This document shows positions 32,364 to 41,199 of a stretch of 64,000 nt of DNA, in pieces. The translations under genes and the position numbers were made by a program. Every line of letters starts with the position of its first letter. Within the stretch, counting starts at the first letter, position 1. The notes beneath the pieces are model-generated. The model was given only the letters and a program-made list of their open reading frames with translations, ran no database searches and was not told the origin of the DNA. This stretch comes from Mycobacterium sp. 852014-50255_SCH5639931 (lineage in GTDB: Bacteria; Actinomycetota; Actinomycetes; Mycobacteriales; Mycobacteriaceae). The stretch is taken from NCBI RefSeq assembly GCF_001665605.1, contig NZ_LZSV01000035.1, forward strand, positions 186,001 through 250,000, read 5' to 3'.

Positions 32364-33554
32364 CTAGCGCTCCGCGCGCTGGTACGCGGTGACGACGGCC
32401 GCGCCGCCCAGCCCGATGTTGTGTTGCAGTGCGGCGCTGACGTTGTCGACCTGACGCTTGTCGGCGGTGCCGCGCAGCTGCCAGGTCAGCTCGGCGCACT
32501 GCGCCAGCCCGGTCGCGCCCAGCGGATGCCCCTTCGAGATCAGGCCGCCCGACGGGTTGACCACCCAGCGTCCCCCGTAGGTGGTGTCGCCGTTGTCGAT
32601 CAGCTTCGGCGCCTCGCCCGGGCCACACAGGCCGAGCGCCTCGTAGAGCAGCAGCTCGTTGGCCGAGAAGCAGTCATGCAGCTCGATCACCTGGAAGTCC
32701 TCCGGGCCGAGCCCGGACTGGCCGTAAACCTGTTGCGCCGCTTGCACATTCATGTCATAGCCGATCAGGTTCTTGGCGCTCCCGTCGAACGTCGACGCGA
32801 AGTCCGTCGTCATGGCCTGGCCGACGATCTCCACGGCCTGGGCGGCCAACCCGTGGCGGTCGACGAAGCCCTCCGAGGCCAGGATCGCCGCGCCGGAGCC
32901 GTCGGACGTGGGCGAGCACTGCAACTTGGTCAGGGGGTCGGAGATCATCCGCGCCGCCAGGATGTCCTCGAGCGTGTAGGACTCCTGGAACTGCGCGAAC
33001 GGATTGTTGACGGAGTGCTTGTGGTTCTTGTAACCGATCTTGGCGAAATGCTCTGCGGTGCTGCCATATTGGCGCATGTGCTCGCGGCCGGCGGCACCGA
33101 ACATCCAGGGCGCGACGGGCATCGCGAACTCGTCGATCTCGGCCATCGCCTTCACGTGCTTGCCCATCGGCGATTCGCGGTCCTGGAAGCCGCCGCTCAG
33201 CGGGCCGGGTTGCATCTTCTCGAAGCCGAGCGCGATGGCGCAGTCGACGATCCCGCCGCGGATCGCCTGGGCCGCCAGGAACAGCGCGGTCGAGCCGGTC
33301 GAGCAGTTGTTGTTGACGTTGACGATCGGGATGCCGGTCATGCCCAGCTCGTAGAGCGCCCGCTGCCCGGACGTCGAATCGCCGGCGACGTAGCCGACGT
33401 AGCCCTGCTGCACCTCGCGGTAGTCGATCCCCGCATCGGTGAGCGCGTTCGTCCCGGACTCGCGCGCCATGTCCGGGTAGTCCCAGCCTTCACGGCGGCC
33501 CGGCTTCTCGAACTTCGTCATGCCGACGCCGACGACGTAAACCTTGTTAGACAT
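32364..33554 (-). CDS. ltp1: Lipid-transfer protein / SCP-x type thiolase
   Basis: The 396-residue protein has the non-decarboxylating thiolase fold of the SCP-x/lipid carrier group. The nucleophile-region cysteine lies in NVNNNCSTGSTAL and the catalytic histidine in SKGHPLGATG. SCP-x thiolases and related aldol lyases cleave branched or steroid side-chain acyl-CoA; M. tuberculosis Ltp2 acts as an aldolase in cholesterol breakdown. It corresponds to Rv2790c by position next to sirR. The fadE21 gene that lies between them in M. tuberculosis is absent; only seven bases separate the two stops here. Confidence 0.9.
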   Translation of the reverse strand: MSNKVYVVGVGMTKFEKPGRREGWDYPDMARESGTNALTDAGIDYREVQQGYVGYVAGDSTSGQRALYELGMTGIPIVNVNNNCSTGSTALFLAAQAIRGGIVDCAIALGFEKMQPGPLSGGFQDRESPMGKHVKAMAEIDEFAMPVAPWMFGAAGREHMRQYGSTAEHFAKIGYKNHKHSVNNPFAQFQESYTLEDILAARMISDPLTKLQCSPTSDGSGAAILASEGFVDRHGLAAQAVEIVGQAMTTDFASTFDGSAKNLIGYDMNVQAAQQVYGQSGLGPEDFQVIELHDCFSANELLLYEALGLCGPGEAPKLIDNGDTTYGGRWVVNPSGGLISKGHPLGATGLAQCAELTWQLRGTADKRQVDNVSAALQHNIGLGGAAVVTAYQRAER

Positions 33555-33633
33555 CTTTGTCCCTTTCCAACGGCCAGGCCCCCAGTGTGCAACTTAACCC
33601 CGCCGGCCCCTCGATGGGGACCCTCGAAGCCCG

Positions 33634-34533
33634 CTACAGCGTCGCCGGGCGGATGACAACCACCGACTTGGTGCGTGCGCCCTCGTCGCGCAGCAGTGCG
33701 ATCACCCGGCCGTCGGCGTCGCAGGCGGCGTAAACACCGTCGATGCCGGCAGGCGCGAGCGCTCGCCCGTTGGCCGCCGAATCGGCCTCCCCGGCGGTCA
33801 GGTCGCGGCGCGGGAAGATCAGCAGGCACGCCTCATCCAGGGTCAACGACAGGCCGGGCCGCTCGGCCAGGTCGTCGAGTTGGCGGGCCTGCTGCAGGGT
33901 GAAGCGGCCGACCCGGGTGCGCCGCAGCGCCGTCAGGTGCCCGCCCACGCCGAGCGCGGCGCCGACGTCGCGGGCCAGCGCGCGAACGTAGGTTCCCGAC
34001 GAGCAGTCGACCTCCACATCAACATCGATGACGCCGTCGACGTCGGATCCGGGCCGAACATCGAGCACCTCGAACCGGTCGATGCGTACCGGCCGGGCCT
34101 CGAGTTCGACGGTCTGCCCCTCGCGAACCAGCCGATAGGCGCGCCGCCCGTCCACCTTGATCGCGCTGACCGCCGACGGCACCTGCTGGATGTCCCCGCG
34201 CAGGCAGGCGACCGCGGCCGCGATCGCCTCGCGCGTCAGGTGCGCGGCCGAGACGCTGTGCAGCACTTCCCCTTCGGCGTCCTCGGTGGAGGTGGTCTGG
34301 CCCAGCCGGATGGTGGCGGTGTACGACTTGGCGGCCGCCGTCAACAGGCCGAGGATCTTGGTGGCGCGGTCGACGCCGATCACCAGCACGCCGGTGGCCA
34401 TCGGATCCAGCGTCCCGGCGTGCCCCACCCGGCGGGTGGCGAAGATGCGGCGGCAGCGTCCCACCACGTCGTGGCTGGTCATCCCGGCCGGCTTGTCGAC
34501 GACGACCAATCCCGGACCAGGCCCCGCACTCAT
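33634..34533 (-). CDS. truB: tRNA pseudouridine(55) synthase
   Basis: TruB makes pseudouridine 55 in the T-loop of tRNAs. The 299-residue enzyme has the N-terminal GLVVVDKPAGMTSHDVV and the catalytic aspartate D43 in GHAGTLDPMATGVL. A C-terminal segment of the PUA-like type follows. The ATG at 34533 overlaps the pptT stop by four bases, so it is the last cistron of pptH-pptT-truB. Confidence 0.96.
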   Translation of the reverse strand: MSAGPGPGLVVVDKPAGMTSHDVVGRCRRIFATRRVGHAGTLDPMATGVLVIGVDRATKILGLLTAAAKSYTATIRLGQTTSTEDAEGEVLHSVSAAHLTREAIAAAVACLRGDIQQVPSAVSAIKVDGRRAYRLVREGQTVELEARPVRIDRFEVLDVRPGSDVDGVIDVDVEVDCSSGTYVRALARDVGAALGVGGHLTALRRTRVGRFTLQQARQLDDLAERPGLSLTLDEACLLIFPRRDLTAGEADSAANGRALAPAGIDGVYAACDADGRVIALLRDEGARTKSVVVIRPATL

Positions 34534-35207
34534 AGCACGATGGCGGTCAGCACCAGTCCCCGCTCGACCGACCACCGGCCCCTCAGCGCGGTCAGCGGTG
34601 GGCCGTCGAGGGTCTGCCCGTCGATCAGGATCTTGGACACGAACACCCCGGTGGTCTCCCCGTCCGGCGGGTCGAGGTCGAACACGATGTGGGCGTCCTC
34701 GAAACCGAGCCAGCGCTTGGTCAACGGGAACCAGGCCTTATACGTTGCTTCCTTGGCGCAGAACAGGATTCGGTCCCAATGCAGGCCGGCGGGCAACGTC
34801 GTCATCTCGTGTCGCTCCTCGGGCAGGCTGATCGCGTTCAGCACGCCGTCCGGCAGCACGTCGTGCGGCTCGGCGTCGATGCCCACCGAGCGCACCGCTT
34901 CGGTGCGGCCCACGACCGCGCCGCGATAGCCGGTGCAGTGGGTGAGGCTGCCCACCACGCCGTCGGGCCAGCACGGTTCGCCCTTCTCGCCCTTGAGGAT
35001 CGGCACCGGCGGCAGCCCGAGCTCGCCCAGCGCGACCCGGGCGCAGTGCCGGACGGTGACGAACTCGTTGCGCCGCTTGGCAACCGACTTGGCGATCAGC
35101 GGCTCCTCTTCGGGCAGGGGAACGAGGTCGGGCGGGTCGGAGTACAGCTCTGAATAGGCGAGCTCGCCCATGTCGGGCAGTACCGAGGAAACCAGCTTGT
35201 CCGTCAT
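34530..35207 (-). CDS. pptT: 4'-phosphopantetheinyl transferase
   Basis: PptT transfers phosphopantetheine from CoA to acyl and peptidyl carrier proteins of mycolate, lipid and siderophore synthesis. The 225-residue protein has the Sfp-type magnesium ligands D111 and E113 in GIDAEPHD and E153 in CAKEATYKAW, plus the GSLTHCTGYRGA motif. The ATG at 35207 overlaps the stop of pptH, and its own stop overlaps truB. The coupling to pptH puts the essential transferase under the same transcript as the enzyme that removes the group. Confidence 0.96.
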   Translation of the reverse strand: MTDKLVSSVLPDMGELAYSELYSDPPDLVPLPEEEPLIAKSVAKRRNEFVTVRHCARVALGELGLPPVPILKGEKGEPCWPDGVVGSLTHCTGYRGAVVGRTEAVRSVGIDAEPHDVLPDGVLNAISLPEERHEMTTLPAGLHWDRILFCAKEATYKAWFPLTKRWLGFEDAHIVFDLDPPDGETTGVFVSKILIDGQTLDGPPLTALRGRWSVERGLVLTAIVL

Positions 35208-36181
35208 CGTGATTGCCGCTGCCGCAACCGTTCCCGGAACTGCGCGGCCTGCTGCCGCATCTCGGGAGTGATCTCGAAGTGGCCGCCGAAGTCGTTCAGG
35301 TAGCCCGGCGCGTATTGCGGGTCGGGCAGCACCTGGCGCAGCCAGCTGTGCGGCTTGCGGCGCCGCCACTCCCGCGGATATCCCACCGACACTTCCTCGA
35401 AGCGCACGTCGTCGTACCAGGTGGTGCGCGGAATGTGCAGGTGACCGTAGACCGAACAGACCGCGTTGTAGCGGGTGTGCCAGTCGGCGGTCTTGGTGGT
35501 CCCACACCACAGCGAGAACTCCGGGTAGAACAGCGCGTCGCAGGGCTCGCGGACCAGCGGGAAATGGTTCACCAGGACGGTCGGCGTCATCCAGTCGAGT
35601 TGCTCGAGGCGGCTCCGCGTGGTGGCGAGCCGCTCCTGGCACCACGCTTCCCGGGTGGGGTACGGCTCCGGCGACAGCAGGAATTCGTCGGTGGCGACCA
35701 CGTTGCGCTCCCGCGCGATGGTCAGGCCCTCGGCTTTGCTCGCCGCCCCCTCGGGCAAGAAGCTGTAGTCGTAGAGCAGGAACATCGGCACGATCGTGGC
35801 CGGGCCGCCGCGCTCGGTCCACACCGGGAAGGGATGCTCGGGCGTGACGATGCCCAACTCGTCGCACATGTGGACCAGGTACTCGTAGCGGGCCCGCCCG
35901 AAGACCTGCACTGGGTCCCGCGTCGTGGTCCACAACTCGTGGTTGCCGGGCACCCAGATCACCTTGGCGAAGCGCCGGCGCAGCAGGTCGAGGGCCCAGC
36001 GGATCTCGTCGGTGCGTTCGGCGACGTCACCCGCGACGATCAGCCAATCGTCCGGCGAGGACGGGTGCAGCGATTCGGTGACCGGCTTGTTGCCGAGGTG
36101 GCCGGTGTGCAGGTCGGACACGGCCCACAGCGTGGGTTGCCCCCCATTGGTCGATTCCTGCCCCGCATTTTGACCAGCCAC
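35204..36181 (-). CDS. pptH: Metallophosphoesterase, phosphopantetheine hydrolase PptH (Rv2795c-like)
   Basis: The 325-residue calcineurin-type phosphoesterase has the metal ligands in AVSDLHTGHLG, IVAGDVAERTDE, WVPGNHELW, VNHFPL and YGHLHIPRT. The M. tuberculosis orthologue Rv2795c was shown to remove phosphopantetheine from carrier proteins, opposing PptT; loss of it protects cells when PptT is inhibited. The GTG at 36181 gives a length equal to the orthologue; the frame extends back to 36625 but overlaps the divergent secreted-protein gene. It leads the pptH-pptT-truB operon with four-base overlaps at both junctions. Confidence 0.92.
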   Translation of the reverse strand: MAGQNAGQESTNGGQPTLWAVSDLHTGHLGNKPVTESLHPSSPDDWLIVAGDVAERTDEIRWALDLLRRRFAKVIWVPGNHELWTTTRDPVQVFGRARYEYLVHMCDELGIVTPEHPFPVWTERGGPATIVPMFLLYDYSFLPEGAASKAEGLTIARERNVVATDEFLLSPEPYPTREAWCQERLATTRSRLEQLDWMTPTVLVNHFPLVREPCDALFYPEFSLWCGTTKTADWHTRYNAVCSVYGHLHIPRTTWYDDVRFEEVSVGYPREWRRRKPHSWLRQVLPDPQYAPGYLNDFGGHFEITPEMRQQAAQFRERLRQRQSR

Positions 36182-36329
36182 GATTAACCAGCCTAATGAC
36201 CCGCGGTCCGGGGCCGGTTGGGGCCGCGCCTTGCTCGCCGGCATTGGAACGTGTTCTTGTTTATCGGTGACCGTGCGGGAGGCGACTTGTACACTCCCGG
36301 CAAGGGCCAGGGAGCCGTCAGGGGGTGTC

Positions 36330-36914
36330 GTGTTCGCCAAGGTGCGTCTGATCGGGGCGATCGGTGCCGTGGTCGCAGCGGCCATCGCCGGTACGGCCGG
36401 GTGGCAGGGCGCCGCGCCGGGGCCTACCGGGGGCGGGCGCGTCGAGCTACGCTCGACGGCGGCGCCGATGGAAACCACGATGAAGAGCCCGATCGTGGCG
36501 ACCACCGATCCGCGCCCGTTCGACGCGTGCGAGGACATCCCGTTCGACGTCATCCAGCGGCTGGGGCTGGCGTTCACACCGCCCGAGCACGAAGACGGCC
36601 TGCGCTGCCACTTCGACGCGGGCAACTACCAGGTGGCCGTCGAGCCCATCATCTGGCGCACCTACGAGGAGTCGCTGCCTCCCGACGCCGTCGAGACCAC
36701 CATCGCCGGCCACCGCGCCGCGCAGTACTGGGTGCTCAAGCCGACGTATCACAACAGCTACTGGTATTACTCCTGCATGGTCGCGTTCAAGACCAGTTAC
36801 GGCGTGCTGCAGCAGGCTCTCTACTACTCGACCGTTTACTCCAATCCCGAGGTCGACTGCATGTCGACCGACCTGCAGCGGGCCAACGACCTCGCGCCTT
36901 ACTACAAGTTCTAA
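36330..36914 (+). CDS. Secreted DUF3558-like protein
   Basis: The protein of about 194 residues has an N-terminal hydrophobic segment (KVRLIGAIGAVVAAAIAG) that fits a signal peptide or anchor. It lacks the lipobox cysteine found in lipoprotein members. The mature part has the DUF3558 pattern: RPFDACEDIPFDVIQRLGL and LRCHFDAGNYQVAVEPIIW with two cysteines, and further cysteines near the end (YYSCMVAF, PEVDCMS). The GTG at 36330 was chosen because the signal begins right after it; the start is uncertain. A TACACT hexamer near 36290 could be the -10. Function unknown, probably envelope-associated. Confidence 0.7.
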   Translation: MFAKVRLIGAIGAVVAAAIAGTAGWQGAAPGPTGGGRVELRSTAAPMETTMKSPIVATTDPRPFDACEDIPFDVIQRLGLAFTPPEHEDGLRCHFDAGNYQVAVEPIIWRTYEESLPPDAVETTIAGHRAAQYWVLKPTYHNSYWYYSCMVAFKTSYGVLQQALYYSTVYSNPEVDCMSTDLQRANDLAPYYKF

Positions 36915-36942
36915 AGCCCACGCGGGCCTTAACCTGGGCACC

Positions 36943-38661
36943 GTGAGTATCACCTCGACGCGACCCGCCCAGCCCACGCTGCACGCCCTGCGACACCTCG
37001 GCGGCAAGGCTGTGGGCCGGCTGCTTGGCCTGCCGCCGGCGACCACCGAGTACACCGTCGAACGCGTCCGGGTGCCTATGCGTGATGGGGTCGACCTGGT
37101 GGCCGATCACTACACGCCGAACACCGACTCCCCCGCCGGCACCCTGCTGGCGAGGGGGCCCTACGGGCGCTCCTTCCCGTTCTCCCTGGTGTTCGGCGCG
37201 CTGTACGCGGCCCGCGGCTACCACGTCGTGCTGCAGAGCGTCCGCGGCACGTTCGGGTCGGGCGGGGATTTCGAACCGATGGCCAACGAGGCCGCCGACG
37301 GTGCCGACACGGTGGCCTGGCTGCGCGAGCAGCCCTGGTTCACCGGCCGGTTCGCCACCATCGGGCTGTCCTACCTCGGGTTCACCCAGTGGGCGCTGAT
37401 GACCGATCCCCCGCCGGAGCTGGCCGCGGCGGTCGTCATCGTGGGGCCGCACGATTTCAACGCCTCGGTGTGGGGCACCGGCTCGTTCGCGATCAACGAC
37501 TTTCTGGGCTGGAGCGACATGGTCGCCCACCAGGAGGACCCGGTGCGCGCCCGGTCGGCGCTGCGCCAGCTGCAGAACCGCAGCCGGGTGACACAGGCGG
37601 CCCTCGGGCTGCCGGTGGGCGACACGGCCCGGGCGCTGCTCGGTGCGGGCGCGCCGTGGTTCGAGTCGTGGGTCGAGCACACCGACCCGAACGATCCGTT
37701 CTGGGACGCCCTGCGCTGCGGCGACGCGCTGGACCGAGTCGACGTGCCCCTGCTGCTGATCGGCGGTTGGCAGGACATCTTCGTCAGGCAGACGCTGCAG
37801 CAGTACGAGCACCTGCGCGGCCGGGGCGTCGACGTCGCGCTGACGATGGGCCCCTGGACGCACACCCAGCTGCTCACCACCGGGTTGAGCACCTGCACCC
37901 GGGAGTCGCTGGACTGGCTGGGCGCCCACCTCGGTGGCGGCCCCGCCCCGCGCCGGCCCGGCCGGGTCCACGCGTATGTCACCGGCCAGGGTTGGCGCAA
38001 CGTGGCCGACTGGCCGCCCGCCACCACCGAGCGCGCGCTGTATCTGCGGCCCGGCGGCCACCTCGGTGAAACCGCGCCGACGGACCTGGCGCGGCTGGCG
38101 CCGGCGTCTTTCCGCTACGACCCCGCCGACCCGACACCCACCACGGGCGGCCCGTTGCTGTCGCCGAACGGCGGTTACCGCGACGACAGCCGGCTCGCGT
38201 CGCGCGACGACGTCCTGGCCTTCACCAGCCTCACCCTCACCCACGACCTGTGCGTCTACGGGACCCCGGTCGTCGAGCTAACGCACGGCGCCGACACTCC
38301 CCACGTCGATCTCTTCGTCCGGGTGAGCGAGGTCGACGCCAAAGGCCGGTCGAAGAACGTCAGCGACGGCTACCGGCGGTTGCGGACCGCCAAGAAGTCG
38401 TCGAAGGGGACCGTCCGCGTCGAACTCGACGGCATCGCCCACCGCTTCCGCGCCGGCTCCCGCATCCGCCTGCTGATCGCCGGCAGCTGGTTTCCCCGCT
38501 ACGCGCGCAACCTGGGCACCGACGAGCCGATTCTGACGGGCCGACAGTCCGAGCCGGCCACCCACACCGTGAGCTACGGACGCTCCCGGCTGTTGCTGCC
38601 CGTCGGCCCGCTCGACCTGTCAGCCAACGGCGCGGCGGACGCGGGCGGCGACCTCGGCTAG
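36943..38661 (+). CDS. CocE/NonD-type hydrolase (X-Pro dipeptidyl-peptidase S15 family, Rv2800-like)
   Basis: The 572-residue protein has the alpha/beta-hydrolase domain of the S15 family: RVPMRDGVDLVADHYTP, the nucleophile elbow GLSYLG and a catalytic histidine region MGPWTHTQ. A C-terminal jelly-roll domain (about 400-560) contains RIRLLIAGSWFPRYARN. It hydrolyses esters or acyl-peptide bonds such as those cut by cocaine esterase; the natural substrate is unknown. The GTG at 36943 lies 28 bases after the DUF3558 gene, so they may be co-transcribed. Its last 42 bases overlap the convergent DUF1802 gene. Confidence 0.9.
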   Translation: MSITSTRPAQPTLHALRHLGGKAVGRLLGLPPATTEYTVERVRVPMRDGVDLVADHYTPNTDSPAGTLLARGPYGRSFPFSLVFGALYAARGYHVVLQSVRGTFGSGGDFEPMANEAADGADTVAWLREQPWFTGRFATIGLSYLGFTQWALMTDPPPELAAAVVIVGPHDFNASVWGTGSFAINDFLGWSDMVAHQEDPVRARSALRQLQNRSRVTQAALGLPVGDTARALLGAGAPWFESWVEHTDPNDPFWDALRCGDALDRVDVPLLLIGGWQDIFVRQTLQQYEHLRGRGVDVALTMGPWTHTQLLTTGLSTCTRESLDWLGAHLGGGPAPRRPGRVHAYVTGQGWRNVADWPPATTERALYLRPGGHLGETAPTDLARLAPASFRYDPADPTPTTGGPLLSPNGGYRDDSRLASRDDVLAFTSLTLTHDLCVYGTPVVELTHGADTPHVDLFVRVSEVDAKGRSKNVSDGYRRLRTAKKSSKGTVRVELDGIAHRFRAGSRIRLLIAGSWFPRYARNLGTDEPILTGRQSEPATHTVSYGRSRLLLPVGPLDLSANGAADAGGDLG

Positions 38662-39180
38662 CGATGCCTCGTCATGCACCGGCGGGGCGAGCGGCGCCCG
38701 CATGGGCAGCTCCACCCAGCTTTTGCAGCCGCCGTAGTCGGGCATCCGGGTGATCTCCACCGGCTCGGCCAGCGGGTGCACCGACACCACCAGCACGGCG
38801 AGCTTGTGCTTGGGGCGGAAGTCGAGCCGGTCGGCGCGGACCGACTCGGGGGTCCAGATGTGCAGGTCCTCGATTTCCGCTAGGCGGTCGGGTTGGTTAA
38901 CCGCCACGGCGGCAACGACTTTCGCTGCCGCCCGGATCACCAGGCGGTCCTCGGTGCTGTCGGCGGCGGCCGCCTCGAGCAGGTCGCGATGCTCGGGCCG
39001 CACGCGCTCCGCATGGCTGTGCGCGACCGTCGGGAACAGCAGGAACTCGGAAGCGGCCAGCTCGAACCGCTTCTCCCCGATGCCGCCCTTGCGCAGCAGC
39101 ACCCGCTGGCGACCGTCCAGCAGGGCGTGCACGGCGGCGCTCCACTCCTTGAGGGCGGGCATGGTCGCGGTGAGCGTCAT
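38620..39180 (-). CDS. DUF1802 family protein
   Basis: The 186-residue protein matches the DUF1802 family: PALKEWSAAVHALLDGRQRVLLRKGGIGEKRFELAASEFLLFPT, then HSHAERVRPEHRDLL and a C-terminal YGGCKSWVELP. Function unknown. It starts at the ATG at 39180, which overlaps the DUF2277 stop by four bases. The much longer frame to 40104 lies antisense to echA16 and is rejected. Its 3' end runs 42 bases into the convergent hydrolase gene, an unusually long overlap of two coding ends. Confidence 0.8.
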   Translation of the reverse strand: MTLTATMPALKEWSAAVHALLDGRQRVLLRKGGIGEKRFELAASEFLLFPTVAHSHAERVRPEHRDLLEAAAADSTEDRLVIRAAAKVVAAVAVNQPDRLAEIEDLHIWTPESVRADRLDFRPKHKLAVLVVSVHPLAEPVEITRMPDYGGCKSWVELPMRAPLAPPVHDEASLAEVAARVRRAVG

Positions 39181-39446
39181 TGCGCCCCGGCCAGCCGGGC
39201 GACCACCTCGGGCCTTCGCAACGGCGGGACGGACTTGGGCGGCTGACGCCGCGGGGGCAGCGCCGCCAACAACCGCGTCGTCGTCTCGGTGACCTCGGCA
39301 ACCGCCGCCTCGAAGGCGTCTGCGTTCGAGGCCGACGGTCGGGTGATCCCGCTGACCTTGCGCACATACTGGCGGGCCGCCGCCGCGATCTCCTCGGCGG
39401 TGGCCGACGGTTGCAGCCCGCGCAACTCGGTGATGTTCCGGCACAT
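39177..39446 (-). CDS. DUF2277 family protein
   Basis: The 89-residue protein begins MCRNITELRGLQPSATAEEI, the near-invariant start of DUF2277, followed by a helical region and a Pro/Arg-rich tail. DUF2277 proteins are small, have the conserved early cysteine and are uncharacterised. It leads an operon with the DUF1802 gene and is divergent from echA16 with a 43-base gap. Confidence 0.85.
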   Translation of the reverse strand: MCRNITELRGLQPSATAEEIAAAARQYVRKVSGITRPSASNADAFEAAVAEVTETTTRLLAALPPRRQPPKSVPPLRRPEVVARLAGAQ

Positions 39447-39489
39447 GCCTCAACGATAGGCGCGGCCGGCGACCCTTTACGGTGATCGC

Positions 39490-40239
39490 ATGAGCGACGA
39501 CATCCTGCTGATCGAAACCGACGAGCGGGTGCGCACCCTGACCCTCAACCGGCCGCAGTCCCGCAACGCGCTGTCTTCGGCGCTGCGGGATCGGTTCTTC
39601 GGGGCGCTGGCCGACGCGGAAACCGACGGCGCCGTCGACGTCGTCATCGTCACCGGCGCCGACCCGGTGTTCTGCGCGGGCCTGGATCTCAAGGAGTTGG
39701 GCGGTTCCTCGGCGCTGCCGGACATCTCCCCGCGGTGGCCACCGCTGAGCAAGCCGGTCATCGGTGCGATCAACGGCGCCGCGGTGACCGGCGGGCTGGA
39801 GCTGGCCCTGTACTGCGACATCCTGATCGCTTCGGAGAACGCCCGTTTCGCCGACACCCACGCCCGCGTCGGCCTGCTGCCCACCTGGGGACTGAGCGTG
39901 CGGCTGCCGCAGAAGGTCGGCGTCGGCCTGGCCCGCCGGATGAGTATGACCGGGGACTACCTGTCGGCCACCGACGCGCTGCGCGCCGGGCTGGTGACCG
40001 AGGTGGTGCCGCACGACCGGCTGTTGCCCGCCGCCCGCGCAGTGGCGGCGTCGATCGTCGGCAATAACCAGGACGCGGTGCGCGCGCTGCTGGCGTCCTA
40101 TCACCGGATCGACGACTCGCAGACCAGCGCGGGGCTGTGGCTGGAAGCGATGGCAGCCCGCCAGTTCCGGACCAGCGGCGACGACATCGCCGCGAACCGC
40201 GAGGCGGTGCTGCAGCGGGGACGGGCGCAGGTCCGCTAG
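39490..40239 (+). CDS. echA16: Enoyl-CoA hydratase/isomerase family protein
   Basis: The 249-residue crotonase-fold protein has TLNRPQSRNALSSALRD and GADPVFCAGLDLKELG, which forms the first oxyanion-hole segment. The second segment is KPVIGAINGAAVTGGLELALYCD, and a catalytic-face region FADTHARVGLLPTWGLS follows. It probably hydrates 2-enoyl-CoA in beta-oxidation. Position next to the cnpB-rbfA-infB group agrees with M. tuberculosis EchA16 (Rv2831). Confidence 0.9.
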   Translation: MSDDILLIETDERVRTLTLNRPQSRNALSSALRDRFFGALADAETDGAVDVVIVTGADPVFCAGLDLKELGGSSALPDISPRWPPLSKPVIGAINGAAVTGGLELALYCDILIASENARFADTHARVGLLPTWGLSVRLPQKVGVGLARRMSMTGDYLSATDALRAGLVTEVVPHDRLLPAARAVAASIVGNNQDAVRALLASYHRIDDSQTSAGLWLEAMAARQFRTSGDDIAANREAVLQRGRAQVR

Positions 40240-40256
40240 CCGCGGCGGCCTTGTCG

Positions 40257-40540
40257 ATGATCCAATTTCCGCCGGCCGCGCCGTGGCGACGACCGACCGC
40301 GGAAATCGTCGCGACCGTGCTGCTCTTCGTCGCGGAGCCGGCGGTCAGCGCCGTTTTCATCGCACCTTCGCCGGGACCGTCGTCATCGGGGGCGGGATTG
40401 CGCTGGCGCTGCTGGTGTCATGCATCGGGGCGCTGGTCGCAGGCCCGCGCCGTCGAGCCGGAATGTGGAAATGGCCGGCGTTGCGCCTGGTCATCGGCGT
40501 TGTGTCACTTCTCATCGCCGCTGGCTTGTGGGTGAACTGA
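40257..40540 (+). pseudogene. Small membrane protein, apparently frameshifted
   Basis: Two overlapping frames each hold half of what looks like one protein. Starting at ATG 40257, one frame gives RRPTAEIVATVLLFVAEPAVSAVF, a first membrane helix, and then loses its sense. A second frame, open from 40283, gives TVVIGGGIALALLVSCIGALVAG and WKWPALRLVIGVVSLLIAAG, two further helices, and ends at 40540. A shift near 40350-40380 would join them into a three-helix protein of about 95 residues. Either the gene is broken, or the assembly has an indel, or the second frame alone is expressed. No RBS decides this. Confidence 0.45.
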
Positions 40541-40562
40541 GGGCAACCAATACGATCAGCTG

Positions 40563-41147
40563 ATGCGTTTGGTCGTCGACGTCATCGGGAGGCTGCTCGC
40601 GTGCGCCGTTGCGCTCGCCGCGGCGGTAACGATCGCGGGTCCCGCGCCGCGCGCTACCGCGCAGCCGCCGGCGGGATTTCCCAACCTGGACGGTTTCACG
40701 CCCGTCCCGGCGGACGGCTACGTCACCAGCAGCGGCCCGGGCACTCCGCCGCGGATCAGTTTTTCTACCCCGTACACCCTGGCCTGCGACTTCTATGGCG
40801 GACCGGCGCCCGCGCCGCAGCCGTCACAGGACATCAAGTGCAAGGGCGACATGCCCGGCATCGACGACGTTCCGGTTCTCGGCGGGCGCCCGCACCCGGG
40901 CGATTGCCTGGTGGGTTCCGCCGAGTTCAAGGGACCGGGTTACCAGTTGAGCCGCATGTCCTACGGCGGATGTGACGGCAACCCGGCCACCCTGCCGCCG
41001 GGCGGCAAGTTGTTGGGCGCGGGTCAGAAGCTGACCTACCTGAACGTCACGTGCGCCGTCGGAGCCGACAACCTCGTCGCCTGCCTGGACACCACCAGCG
41101 GAGACCACGGGTTCGTGCTGCAGCGGGCGGGCAGCTGGGCGTTCTAG
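40563..41147 (+). CDS. Secreted mycobacterial protein of unknown function
   Basis: The 194-residue protein has a clear signal peptide (RLLACAVALAAAVTIAGPAPRATAQ, cleavage near ATA-QP at about residue 34). A mature domain with six cysteines follows (for example TLACDFYGG, DIKCKG, GDCLVG, YGGCDGN, NVTCAV, ACLDTT), probably three disulfides. It has no lipobox or membrane segment. The ATG at 40563 follows the small membrane-protein remnant by 22 bases. It resembles conserved mycobacterial secreted proteins without known function. Confidence 0.82.
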   Translation: MRLVVDVIGRLLACAVALAAAVTIAGPAPRATAQPPAGFPNLDGFTPVPADGYVTSSGPGTPPRISFSTPYTLACDFYGGPAPAPQPSQDIKCKGDMPGIDDVPVLGGRPHPGDCLVGSAEFKGPGYQLSRMSYGGCDGNPATLPPGGKLLGAGQKLTYLNVTCAVGADNLVACLDTTSGDHGFVLQRAGSWAF

Positions 41148-41199
41148 CCCGCCCGGCGACGCAGCAGCTCGCGCAGCGAGGTGCGGAGAAGTCGGGCAA

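Noticed and set aside
38620..40104. Extending the DUF1802 protein to a 494-residue start
   Set aside because: The extension is antisense to echA16 and overlaps the DUF2277 gene, whose ATGA junction marks the real start at 39180.
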